This document shows positions 1 to 5,388 of a stretch of 7,375 nucleotides of DNA, piece after piece. The position numbers were made by a program, and so were the translations under genes. The notes under the pieces are model-generated. The model was not told the origin of the DNA and searched no databases. It was given only the letters and a program-made list of their open reading frames with translations. Source of the stretch: Nanobdellota archaeon (GTDB lineage Archaea > Aenigmatarchaeota > Aenigmatarchaeia > QMZP01); contig JAHIRU010000051.1 of NCBI GenBank assembly GCA_018818465.1, positions 1-7,375 of the forward strand, read 5' to 3'. The number at the start of each line of letters is the position of its first letter. Position 1 is the first letter of the stretch.

Positions 1-150
1 ATATTTTCTTTCTTAGGAAATCCTACAAATGTTTTGTTTTCAATAATAGTTTCAGTTCTAATGGGAGTTTTCTACTTCATAATCCATCATAATCTGAATC
101 GTTATTCAAAGAAAAGACACAGAAATGTTGCTGTGAGTGATTTTTTGTAG
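1..150 (+). CDS. C-terminal end of an unidentified membrane protein (5' truncated)
   Basis: An open frame enters at base 1 and stops at TAG (148-150), giving 49 residues. Residues about 10-28 are a continuous hydrophobic stretch rich in Val, Ile, Leu and Phe, long enough for one membrane helix. A strongly basic tail (NRYSKKRHRN) follows and ends in VSDFL. By the positive-inside rule this tail would lie in the cytoplasm. The N-terminus lies outside the window, so family and length cannot be judged. The stop lies only 10 bases before the structured RNA candidate at 161, so the two could share a transcript. The case for a real gene rests on the helix followed by a basic tail and an uninterrupted frame to the window edge. 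A chance frame of 49 codons is possible. Confidence 0.5.
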   Translation: MFSFLGNPTNVLFSIIVSVLMGVFYFIIHHNLNRYSKKRHRNVAVSDFL

Positions 151-160
151 AAGACAATTA

Positions 161-405
161 ATGCGGGAGGCAGGAATTTCGCTAATCGCCTTTTGTTTTC
201 TAGTTTTGGGGTAAGCCTTAGACCTTTGAAGAAGGCGTCAGCCTCTTGTAAAAGGGATTAGGTTCGAACCTGCGAAAGCACTAAGCTACAGGATGTGTTA
301 TCACAGTCCTAAAGACTCAACACTTAAGACGAGTGACCTTAAGTTTAGCATGACTTGACCATATCAAATCAACCTGCTCCTTTGGCCGCTCGGAAACCCC
401 CGCAT
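161..405 (+). ncRNA. candidate structured RNA, class not recognised
   Basis: The ends pair as a 7-bp helix (161-167 ATGCGGG with 399-405 CCCGCAT), and an inner helix pairs 170-174 with 373-377 (GCAGG/CCTGC). Nested inside are several helices. 214-221 pairs with 281-287 with one bulge and closes a branched junction. That junction holds 223-227/251-255, a bulged 7-bp hairpin 229-236/241-247 with loop GTCA, AGGT-TCGA-ACCT at 260-271, and GC-GAAA-GC at 272-279, a GNRA tetraloop on a very short stem. Next come an 8-bp hairpin 290-297/302-310 with a bulged G, and ACTTAAG 322-328 with 338-344. All helices nest without conflict. No reading frame is visible, and local GC content exceeds the flanks. 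The motifs I know for SRP RNA, RNase P RNA, tmRNA, tRNA and rRNA were not found. The strand is assigned from the GNRA loop and the neighbouring genes and is not certain. The pairings were found by eye. Confidence 0.42.
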
Positions 406-448
406 ATAGAGATATTGTTATATTGATAATTAAAAGTTAATTGGAGCT

Positions 449-491
449 GAAAAGCTCATAAGTCGCTTCCAGCGAACATATTGAGCTTTTC
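449..491 (+). terminator. two-tier hairpin followed by T-rich run; possible terminator or small RNA element
   Basis: GAAAAGCTCA (449-458) pairs perfectly over 10 bp with TGAGCTTTTC (482-491). Its loop holds a second perfect hairpin, TCGCT (463-467), TCC, AGCGA (471-475). The sequence directly after is T-rich (492-504), which suits a terminator for the RNA candidate ending at 405 or for the upstream gene. Archaeal terminators usually need only T-runs, so such an elaborate stem is more than termination requires. It could equally be part of a longer RNA or of the leader of the homing endonuclease gene. Confidence 0.4.
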
Positions 492-514
492 TTATGTTTT
501 GTTTCTAAGGAATT

Positions 515-602
515 CGGGCCTCGATAGCTACCGCTTTATTCGGCCCGTCCCCATTTCAAATGCTCGTTTCACTCGCGAAGTATCCATAAAAGAAAAGGGA
601 CG
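515..602 (+). other. GC-rich inverted repeats with mutually exclusive pairings
   Basis: CGGGCC (515-520) is complementary to GGCCCG (542-547), with a 21-base loop. CGTCCC (546-551) is complementary to GGGACG (597-602). The two helices share bases 546-547, so they compete at their edge. A third short pairing, GACG (599-602) with CGTC at 615-618, also overlaps the second. This lies in the 500-base gene-free stretch ahead of the endonuclease gene and stands out against AT-rich surroundings. It may belong to a larger RNA running from 161, or to the endonuclease leader. No function is assigned. Confidence 0.3.
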
Positions 603-643
603 TCGTAAATGGCGTCTTAAAAGTTTAAAAAGTAAAATTTAAA

Positions 644-649
644 GGTGAT
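644..649 (+). promoter_or_regulatory. ribosome binding site GGTGAT fixing a GTG start
   Basis: GGTGAT lies three bases before GTG at 653 and matches the GGAGGTGAT core complementary to archaeal 16S rRNA 3' ends. It supports the GTG start; the first ATG nearby (660) is in another frame. The same arrangement, GGTGA a few bases before a non-ATG start, recurs at pyrB. Confidence 0.65.
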
Positions 650-652
650 TTT

Positions 653-1375
653 GTGAAAAATGAAAACATTAAGCAGTTTGAATTATTGGGAATTTATATA
701 GGAGATGGATGCTTGAGTAAAACCAAAAAATATAAAGAATTTGCTGTTCTAGGAGATATTACAGAAGAAAAAGAATACTATGAAACTCATGTTATACCAA
801 TGTTTAATGAAATAATTATGAAACCAATTTTAAACAAAAATGTTGTTGGTAAATCGTATCCTAGTATGGGTGTTTTTGGGTTTCTTATTTTTAATGACAA
901 AATATTTGAATATTTCACCAATCTTGGATTTAAATCAGGACCAAAAACAAATATGAAATTGCCAAAATTAATAACAGAAGCTAAACCTGAATTACAAAAA
1001 GCTTTCCTTAGAGGACTTTTTGACACAGATGGTTCAATTTATTTTGAGAAAAACTATTCTGCGAAACATAACGAACATCGTAAACCTAAAATAAAATTAG
1101 CAACGACATCGAAAACTCTTAAAAATCAAATTAAAAAGATGTGTGAGAAATTTGGTTTCAAAACAATGAATAGATCTCCATACAAAGGAAAACGTGATAA
1201 AAACACTTTACACGAACTTGTTGTTTATAGAAAAAATGATGTAGAGAGATGGATTAATGAAATAGGTTTTAATAATTCAAAACACAAAACAAAAATAGCT
1301 GTTTGGAGGAAATTGGGTTATTGTCCACCTAAAACAACTATAGCGGAAAGGAGAAATATATTAGAAAGAAATTGA
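653..1375 (+). CDS. LAGLIDADG homing endonuclease (two-motif, single chain)
   Basis: The 240-residue product should be a site-specific DNA endonuclease that cuts a long recognition site and so promotes copying of its own gene or host intron. Two dodecapeptide motifs are visible: FELLGIYIGDG at about 9-19, with catalytic acid Asp18, and AFLRGLFDTDGSI at 117-129, with Asp126. The spacing of about 108 residues is normal for a single-chain two-motif enzyme, and both catalytic acids are intact. The C-terminal segment GFNNSKHKTKIAVWRKLGYC (205-224), followed by PPKTT and an ER-rich tail, matches my recollection of stand-alone archaeal LAGLIDADG proteins. The frame starts at GTG behind a good GGTGAT site and is complete. 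No host gene or clear exon flanks it, so it is free-standing or tied to the structured RNA region upstream. It converges on the membrane protein gene with an 18-base gap and no hairpin between. It is AT-rich and lysine-rich. Confidence 0.92.
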   Translation: MKNENIKQFELLGIYIGDGCLSKTKKYKEFAVLGDITEEKEYYETHVIPMFNEIIMKPILNKNVVGKSYPSMGVFGFLIFNDKIFEYFTNLGFKSGPKTNMKLPKLITEAKPELQKAFLRGLFDTDGSIYFEKNYSAKHNEHRKPKIKLATTSKTLKNQIKKMCEKFGFKTMNRSPYKGKRDKNTLHELVVYRKNDVERWINEIGFNNSKHKTKIAVWRKLGYCPPKTTIAERRNILERN

Positions 1376-1393
1376 ACCTTTATATCTCATAAT

Positions 1394-1825
1394 TCACTTC
1401 TTCAAAAATTTGTAAATACCGCCAATCATACCAATTAAAAACAGTATTGGACAGACAATAATAGAAACAAGGAAAAACATTACATGAAGCGATTCCATCA
1501 AATATTTTAACAAAATAATATGCTCAGTGATTACAGCTAAACCATAGAAGAAATTGTGTAATAAAGTGCACACAAGAAACCCCACTGCAGAAAATCCAGT
1601 CAACAACAAAAACGTTTTTAGGTTCTTTTCTATTTTTGATTTTAAAGTAAAACGAATCAATACAGCACCCAATATAAAAAATAAAATTGCTAATACAGCA
1701 ACAATAGGAAAAAACATTCGTTTAGCAGATGTCGGTACTGGAACTATAAAATAAAATACTAACACTAAAAAAACTACAATTAATGCATAAAACACTTTTT
1801 GTATGTGTGTGAATTTCTTTTTCAT
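1394..1825 (-). CDS. small four-helix membrane protein of unknown function
   Basis: The product is 143 residues and I do not recognise the family. Four hydrophobic stretches stand out, at about 11-30, 38-57, 71-98 and 112-135. They are separated by short loops, including a basic one at 58-70 (RFTLKSKIEKNLK). The N-terminus (MKKKFTHIQK) and C-terminus (YKFLKK) are basic, which suggests that both ends face the cytoplasm, as expected with four helices. Possibly functional polar residues sit in or near the third and fourth helices (His90, Asn91, Glu101, His102, Glu111, His114), but no known motif is formed. The ATG is preceded by TGGAAG about five bases upstream, a modest ribosome binding site. 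It is the last gene of the leftward operon, 15 bases after trpS, so it is probably co-transcribed. No functional link to tRNA charging can be read from the sequence. It ends in TGA, with AT-rich sequence beyond. Confidence 0.82.
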   Translation of the reverse strand: MKKKFTHIQKVFYALIVVFLVLVFYFIVPVPTSAKRMFFPIVAVLAILFFILGAVLIRFTLKSKIEKNLKTFLLLTGFSAVGFLVCTLLHNFFYGLAVITEHIILLKYLMESLHVMFFLVSIIVCPILFLIGMIGGIYKFLKK

Positions 1826-1840
1826 ATTCTTCCAAATTTC

Positions 1841-2938
1841 TTATTTCTTCAAAAATTTATTAACCTGTGAGCGTGCTTTAACGCGTTTCTTTTGATGAGA
1901 ATTTAAGAATTTGCTTACTCTTTCGATTGCTATTTGTTTCAGTTCTCCTGTTAACAATCGACCAGATTTGTATTCTCCGTAGAATTTTTTCAGTTTTTTA
2001 TCATCTGGTTCAAAACAAGCATGCAACAATTGATAAGAAACATCTATATCTGGGTTGCCGCCGAGAGTTCTATGTTCTTCAACGCTAGGCTGTCCTCCAG
2101 AGAAAGCGTATTTGTTTATTTTTCTTTTTACATCGTTTGGGTTGTCTGTTAACGCTATGTAAGATAACGGATCAGAGGATGACATCTTTCCACCTTTCAG
2201 TCCTGGTAAGAATTTGTGGTAAGTGGATGCAGGTGGAACAAGACCTAATTCTTTGCTTGCTCTGTTAGCTATGTCTCTTGTTAATCGTAAGTGAGGATCC
2301 TGATCTACACCAACAGGAACAACTACGTCTTTTATGCCACCATATTCCTTTAGTTGAGGATGTAGAATATCAGCAACCTGTGTCAAAACAGAAAACATCT
2401 TTCCTGGAGAATTGTCCCCATATATGTCTTTAAATTCGTTAGCAGTCACGCGCTTAGCAAGCATTTTTGCTAGTCTGTAATATGGCGCATCTCGATCTGA
2501 TTGGAAGTAAAAATCACAGTTCTTTGGTTTCAAACCAAGAGCAATATAATTCAAAAGGTACTGATCAATTGCAACTTTGCGCAATTCTTCAAGTGTGCCG
2601 CCACGCATGTTGTATGCTTCTATATCAGCAACACACAGGAATATCTTAGCACCTAATGACTGATAATAGATTATCTGCTCAGCCACCATTTTGTGTCCTA
2701 GGTGAAACATGCCACTAGGCATCAGACCAGTCATCATTACGAAAGGCTCCTTTTTCTTTATTTTATCGGCGATTTTATCAAAATCACGATGACCAATAAC
2801 CATACCGCGTTGCATTAATAGTGGTGGATTTGGAAGTTTTTTGATGAATGGTTCGAATGGTTTTATTCCAAACTCTGAAAAAAGCTTTTCATAATCATTA
2901 ATTACAAATGATTTCCATGGGTCTATTTTTTCGTTCAT
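1841..2938 (-). CDS. trpS: tryptophanyl-tRNA synthetase, archaeal/eukaryotic type
   Basis: The enzyme attaches tryptophan to tRNA-Trp using ATP in the cytoplasm (class Ic synthetase). From the ATG at 2938 it is 365 residues. The HIGH signature is PSGMFHLGH at 74-82, and the KMSKS loop is GGKMSSSD at 249-256. VPVGVDQDPHLRLTRDIA (207-224), AFSGGQPSVEEHR (278-290) and the C-terminal KSGRLLTGELKQIAIE (324-339) are typical of the archaeal/eukaryotic branch, not of the shorter bacterial TrpRS. The N-terminus NEKIDPWKS holds the DPW block seen near the start of this branch. An in-frame TTG at 2983 would add 15 residues and overlap tyrS by 44 bases. I prefer the ATG because it begins just before DPW and follows the tyrS stop as TAG-T-ATG with one base between. 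That spacing implies translational coupling to tyrS; no strong ribosome binding site is seen. All signature residues are intact. Confidence 0.97.
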   Translation of the reverse strand: MNEKIDPWKSFVINDYEKLFSEFGIKPFEPFIKKLPNPPLLMQRGMVIGHRDFDKIADKIKKKEPFVMMTGLMPSGMFHLGHKMVAEQIIYYQSLGAKIFLCVADIEAYNMRGGTLEELRKVAIDQYLLNYIALGLKPKNCDFYFQSDRDAPYYRLAKMLAKRVTANEFKDIYGDNSPGKMFSVLTQVADILHPQLKEYGGIKDVVVPVGVDQDPHLRLTRDIANRASKELGLVPPASTYHKFLPGLKGGKMSSSDPLSYIALTDNPNDVKRKINKYAFSGGQPSVEEHRTLGGNPDIDVSYQLLHACFEPDDKKLKKFYGEYKSGRLLTGELKQIAIERVSKFLNSHQKKRVKARSQVNKFLKK

Positions 2939-2939
2939 A

Positions 2940-3968
2940 CTAATCAGGAAACGCCCTCTTGATAAGGTCTTTTTTGGTTTCAAATCTTTTTCTTACATGC
3001 TCTAGCATTTCATTAACTTCTTCTGCAACTGCTGTTTTCAGATCCTGTGGATGCAGTTTTTTCTCTAGATAGTCGCGTTCGAGAAGCTTGTAATCATTGT
3101 AGCTCAAGTCACCGCCGAACTTCTCTGGGCGTTTTATAACAAACTCTTTTTTGTTGTCGTTTTTCATGACCATTATAACATGTTTAACAAATGATATAAC
3201 ACCGTTATTTTCTATCTCTCCAATCGGACAAAATGCAGAGTTTATCTTTTTCTCAACATCTTTTCTGCTGTCCAAAACATCTATCTTAGAGCCCTCAACA
3301 CTTGCACTCATCTTTGCTCCTTGTAGACCAGGTAACATAGGAGTCATTACTTCAACGCGAGATTTGTAACCAATTTTAGGCAGGTTCTCGCGTGCAAACA
3401 TAAGGATCTTACGCTGATCTATTCCACCATACTGTACATCCACATCTAGATACTCTTCGTCTAATGCTTGTAATATCGGGTACATGAAACCGCTTAGCTT
3501 TGGCGAGTCACCGAAACGAACAACTTCTGCTGCAGCTTTCCTGCATTTCTCCAAACTTCTCATTGCTGCAATTCTATACATATCTAAAGTGTATTTTTTA
3601 TCCAGTTGGAAGTCAGAGCCCTTAACAAATTCTAAGTTCGTTGTATCTGCACCAATTGCTTTTAGCAAACCAATGGAAATTTCTTTATAATATTTTACTC
3701 TATGATCTAGTAATTCAAAAGGAGCTTTTCTATCATCTAAATGAGCATGTAAATCTGCAAGTAGAATCTTGAAATGAAATCCTGCGCGAAGGAAATCAGC
3801 AATCTTCATTATTGGTATAAAATAACCAATATGAATCCTACCTGTTACAGCAAAACCTATGTATGCACTAGGATTTTTCTTTTTCTTAAGAATATCCTTT
3901 AATTCTGCTTCAGATACAATGTCTTGGGTGTTTCTCTTCACGAGTTCGAACCGTTTGTCTACATTCAT
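2940..3968 (-). CDS. tyrS: tyrosyl-tRNA synthetase, archaeal/eukaryotic type
   Basis: The enzyme charges tRNA-Tyr with tyrosine in the cytoplasm (class Ic synthetase). It is 342 residues, the size of a compact archaeal TyrRS or of the catalytic core of the eukaryotic enzyme. The HIGH motif reads HIGY (46-49) and the KMSKS loop reads KMSAS (219-223). Tyrosine-binding residues line up with the Methanocaldococcus enzyme: Tyr36, then Tyr163, Gln167 and Asp170 in YPILQALD, and Gln185 in GGIDQRKI. Much of the chain resembles human cytosolic TyrRS more than methanogen TyrRS, for example ADLHAHLDD, KAPFELLDHRV and IENNGVISFVKHV. It lacks the eukaryotic C-terminal EMAPII-like domain. The ATG start has no clear ribosome binding site in the 30-base gap after pyrB. 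Downstream, trpS starts one base after its TAG stop. The enzyme appears complete and active. Confidence 0.97.
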   Translation of the reverse strand: MNVDKRFELVKRNTQDIVSEAELKDILKKKKNPSAYIGFAVTGRIHIGYFIPIMKIADFLRAGFHFKILLADLHAHLDDRKAPFELLDHRVKYYKEISIGLLKAIGADTTNLEFVKGSDFQLDKKYTLDMYRIAAMRSLEKCRKAAAEVVRFGDSPKLSGFMYPILQALDEEYLDVDVQYGGIDQRKILMFARENLPKIGYKSRVEVMTPMLPGLQGAKMSASVEGSKIDVLDSRKDVEKKINSAFCPIGEIENNGVISFVKHVIMVMKNDNKKEFVIKRPEKFGGDLSYNDYKLLERDYLEKKLHPQDLKTAVAEEVNEMLEHVRKRFETKKDLIKRAFPD

Positions 3969-3998
3969 AATAATAAGTTGTTGGAATAGACTTAATAA

Positions 3999-5114
3999 TT
4001 ATTTGTAAGAGTTTGCAGCTTTTTCTGAGTCATATTCCCAATCTGTTATTCCATGTTTTTCCGTTAGAACCATATTCAAAAGAGCCATTCTAGTATAAAG
4101 TCCGTTTTTTGCTTGTTCAAAATATTTAGATCTAGGATCATCATCTACAGCAGGATCTATCTCATCAACTCTTGGTAGTGGGTGCATTATTATAGAGTCT
4201 TTATTCATCTCACTGACATGTTTCGGTGTAAGTATGTAAGCAGAATTATTTGCCGCGTCAGTTCTACCAGTTTCATATTCTTTTTGTAATCTTGTCATAT
4301 AGACAACGTCTGCATTTCTTAGAACATCAACTACGTTATCTATATCATATTCATAGAATTTGATACCTGTTTTAGGTGATTTTTCTCTCAACCACTCTTT
4401 CATGTCCAATTTGAGTGTGTAATCGTCTGTTGAAACAAGATCTATTTTGTTGTTGCTGTGTTGGGCTAATAAATAGATTAATGATCTAACAGTTCTACCA
4501 TTTTTTAAATCTCCTATGAACGCAACATTTAAATCATTCAATCTGCTTTTTTCCTTTCTTATTGTATAAACATCTAAAAGTGATTGAGTTGGATGCTGGT
4601 CTGTTCCGGCACCAGCGTTTATAACAGGTATAGGACAACTGTTAGCAAAATTTACTGCTACTTTATTACCAGGATGGTTTTCATCGCCTGGATGCCTCAT
4701 TACAATAACATCACCATAACCACCTATAACTTCTGCAGCATCTTCTATGGATTCTCCTTTTGCAAAAGATGAAAAATCTTTTGCGTTTTCAGAGCCAAAA
4801 ACATCTCCACCTATTCTTTTCATAGCTGATGTGAATGAAAAACTGGTTCTTGTACTCGGTTGTACAAATAAACTAACCATAATCGGTTTTCTAGGATAAT
4901 CAGATAAATATAATTTTTCCCTTAGTTCAACTAAGCGATCCTTTTCACTATCATGTAGTTCATTATTTCTAATCCAATTGTCACTTAAATCACTAAGTTC
5001 TTCCATTTCAGAAGCAAGATTCAATACTTTATCCAAAACTTCAGGGTCTTTAAATTGCCTTGTATCGATTATAGAATATTTTTTTAAATCATCATTTTTT
5101 TGCAAAAAACTCAC
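3999..5114 (-). CDS. pyrB: aspartate carbamoyltransferase catalytic chain with unusual active-site changes
   Basis: The enzyme joins carbamoyl phosphate and aspartate to form carbamoyl-aspartate, an early step of pyrimidine synthesis, and works as a trimer in the cytoplasm. The 371 residues exceed the usual 305-310, mainly through about 35 extra N-terminal residues (about 35-75, acidic and helix-like) before the STRT loop (87-90). Carbamoyl-phosphate and aspartate site residues are present: Ser87-Thr90, Ser115 and Lys119 of the 80s loop, Arg140 (MRHP), His174 and Gln177 (QHPTQ), Arg207 (GRTVRS), Arg275 (TRLQ) and HPLPRVDEI at 311-319. HPLPR and the Lys loop favour aspartate over ornithine as substrate. 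Two positions differ from E. coli: Gln85 replaces Glu50, and Tyr280 replaces Arg234. The frame opens at GTG 5114, but GGTGA at 5115-5111 would suit a TTG start at 5105 (368 residues). It is the first gene of the leftward operon. No pyrI follows it. Confidence 0.95.
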   Translation of the reverse strand: MSFLQKNDDLKKYSIIDTRQFKDPEVLDKVLNLASEMEELSDLSDNWIRNNELHDSEKDRLVELREKLYLSDYPRKPIMVSLFVQPSTRTSFSFTSAMKRIGGDVFGSENAKDFSSFAKGESIEDAAEVIGGYGDVIVMRHPGDENHPGNKVAVNFANSCPIPVINAGAGTDQHPTQSLLDVYTIRKEKSRLNDLNVAFIGDLKNGRTVRSLIYLLAQHSNNKIDLVSTDDYTLKLDMKEWLREKSPKTGIKFYEYDIDNVVDVLRNADVVYMTRLQKEYETGRTDAANNSAYILTPKHVSEMNKDSIIMHPLPRVDEIDPAVDDDPRSKYFEQAKNGLYTRMALLNMVLTEKHGITDWEYDSEKAANSYK

Positions 5115-5115
5115 C
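5111..5115 (-). promoter_or_regulatory. GGTGA ribosome binding site or GTG start of pyrB
   Basis: On the minus strand GGTGA runs from 5115 to 5111. It contains the GTG that opens the longest pyrB frame and also forms a good ribosome binding site five bases before an in-frame TTG at 5105. No other such site lies upstream of the GTG. The same layout occurs before the endonuclease gene (GGTGA, four bases, GTG), which favours the TTG as the true pyrB start. Confidence 0.5.
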
Positions 5116-5158
5116 GTTTAGTATTGGATGTTAGATTTATATTTTTAATCCATATGTT

Positions 5159-5175
5159 GTATATATTTACTTCGG
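5159..5175 (-). promoter_or_regulatory. archaeal BRE/TATA-like promoter of the pyrB operon
   Basis: Read on the minus strand the site is CCGAAG followed by TAAATATATAC. This resembles a purine-rich BRE joined to an archaeal TATA box. Initiation about 25 bases downstream of the box would start the transcript near 5140 and leave a leader of roughly 25-35 bases. The region is AT-rich, so a chance match is possible. It is the best candidate between 5115 and 5300. Confidence 0.42.
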
Positions 5176-5298
5176 TTTTCCATATACACAATTTAAGCTT
5201 ATAATATATAGCTTTTTCAAAGACGATAAATCATTTAAAAACTTAAACCAAAACCGAGTTGTTGTTTAGATTCATATTATCAATTTATTCGAAGTGTG

Positions 5299-5331
5299 CA
5301 AGACAATTTAATTGTCTTGATTATAATCAAG
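5299..5331. repeat. two overlapping perfect palindromes between divergent genes
   Basis: CAAGACAATT (5299-5308) and AATTGTCTTG (5310-5319) form a perfect 10-bp inverted repeat around a single T. The last four bases, CTTG, also begin a perfect 16-bp palindrome, CTTGATTATAATCAAG (5316-5331). The CTTG arm can therefore pair with either neighbour. The position in the divergent intergenic region suits a dimeric repressor operator. A transcribed switching hairpin is also possible. No regulator is identified. Confidence 0.5.
5300..5327 (+). promoter_or_regulatory. bacterial sigma70-like promoter candidate for the lipoprotein gene
   Basis: TATAAT (5322-5327) is a perfect -10 box. AAGACA (5300-5305), 16 bases upstream, matches four of six bases of the TTGACA -35 box. 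Initiation near 5334 would give a leader of about 60 bases. Both boxes lie inside the palindrome pair, so a protein bound there would block polymerase. The AT-rich setting lowers confidence. Confidence 0.4.
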
Positions 5332-5383
5332 AGAATTTGGTACAATTGCCAATTTTGATAGATATTTTTTTAGCAAATCATTT

Positions 5384-5388
5384 GGAGG
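5384..5388 (+). promoter_or_regulatory. GGAGG ribosome binding site of the lipoprotein gene
   Basis: A perfect GGAGG lies five bases before the ATG at 5394 and fixes that start. It is a different part of the anti-Shine-Dalgarno complement from the GGTGA used by the endonuclease gene. Confidence 0.8.

Noticed and set aside
259..280. TTCGAAC loop resembling a tRNA T-arm
   Set aside because: The flanking five-base arms do not pair as a T-stem, and no D-arm, anticodon arm or acceptor stem fits around it. It is better read as the AGGT-TCGA-ACCT hairpin.
311..340. Group I intron P7-like pairing ACTC/GAGT
   Set aside because: The two strands (315-318 and 331-334) are only 12 bases apart, too close for the P3 and P8 segments that must lie between the P7 strands.
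161..405. tmRNA, SRP RNA or RNase P RNA
   Set aside because: No tmRNA tag frame or 3' T-arm, no SRP helix 8 GGAAGG-AGCA motif, and no RNase P CR-I or CR-V blocks were found. The TTGTAA at 246-251 is too far from the 5' end to be the SRP Alu motif.
787..1026. Open frame of 79 codons on the minus strand
   Set aside because: It lies wholly inside the well-supported homing endonuclease gene and resembles no known protein.
1376..1393. Terminator between the convergent endonuclease and membrane protein genes
   Set aside because: The 18-base gap holds no hairpin and only weak T-rich sequence.
2467..2649. Open frame on the plus strand inside trpS
   Set aside because: Antisense shadow of a conserved synthetase; no ribosome binding site or recognisable domain.
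2939..2983. TTG start adding 15 residues to TrpRS
   Set aside because: It would overlap tyrS by 44 bases and adds residues before the conserved DPW block. The ATG at 2938 fits better.
3151..3690. Two open frames on the plus strand inside tyrS
   Set aside because: Antisense shadows of a highly conserved gene.
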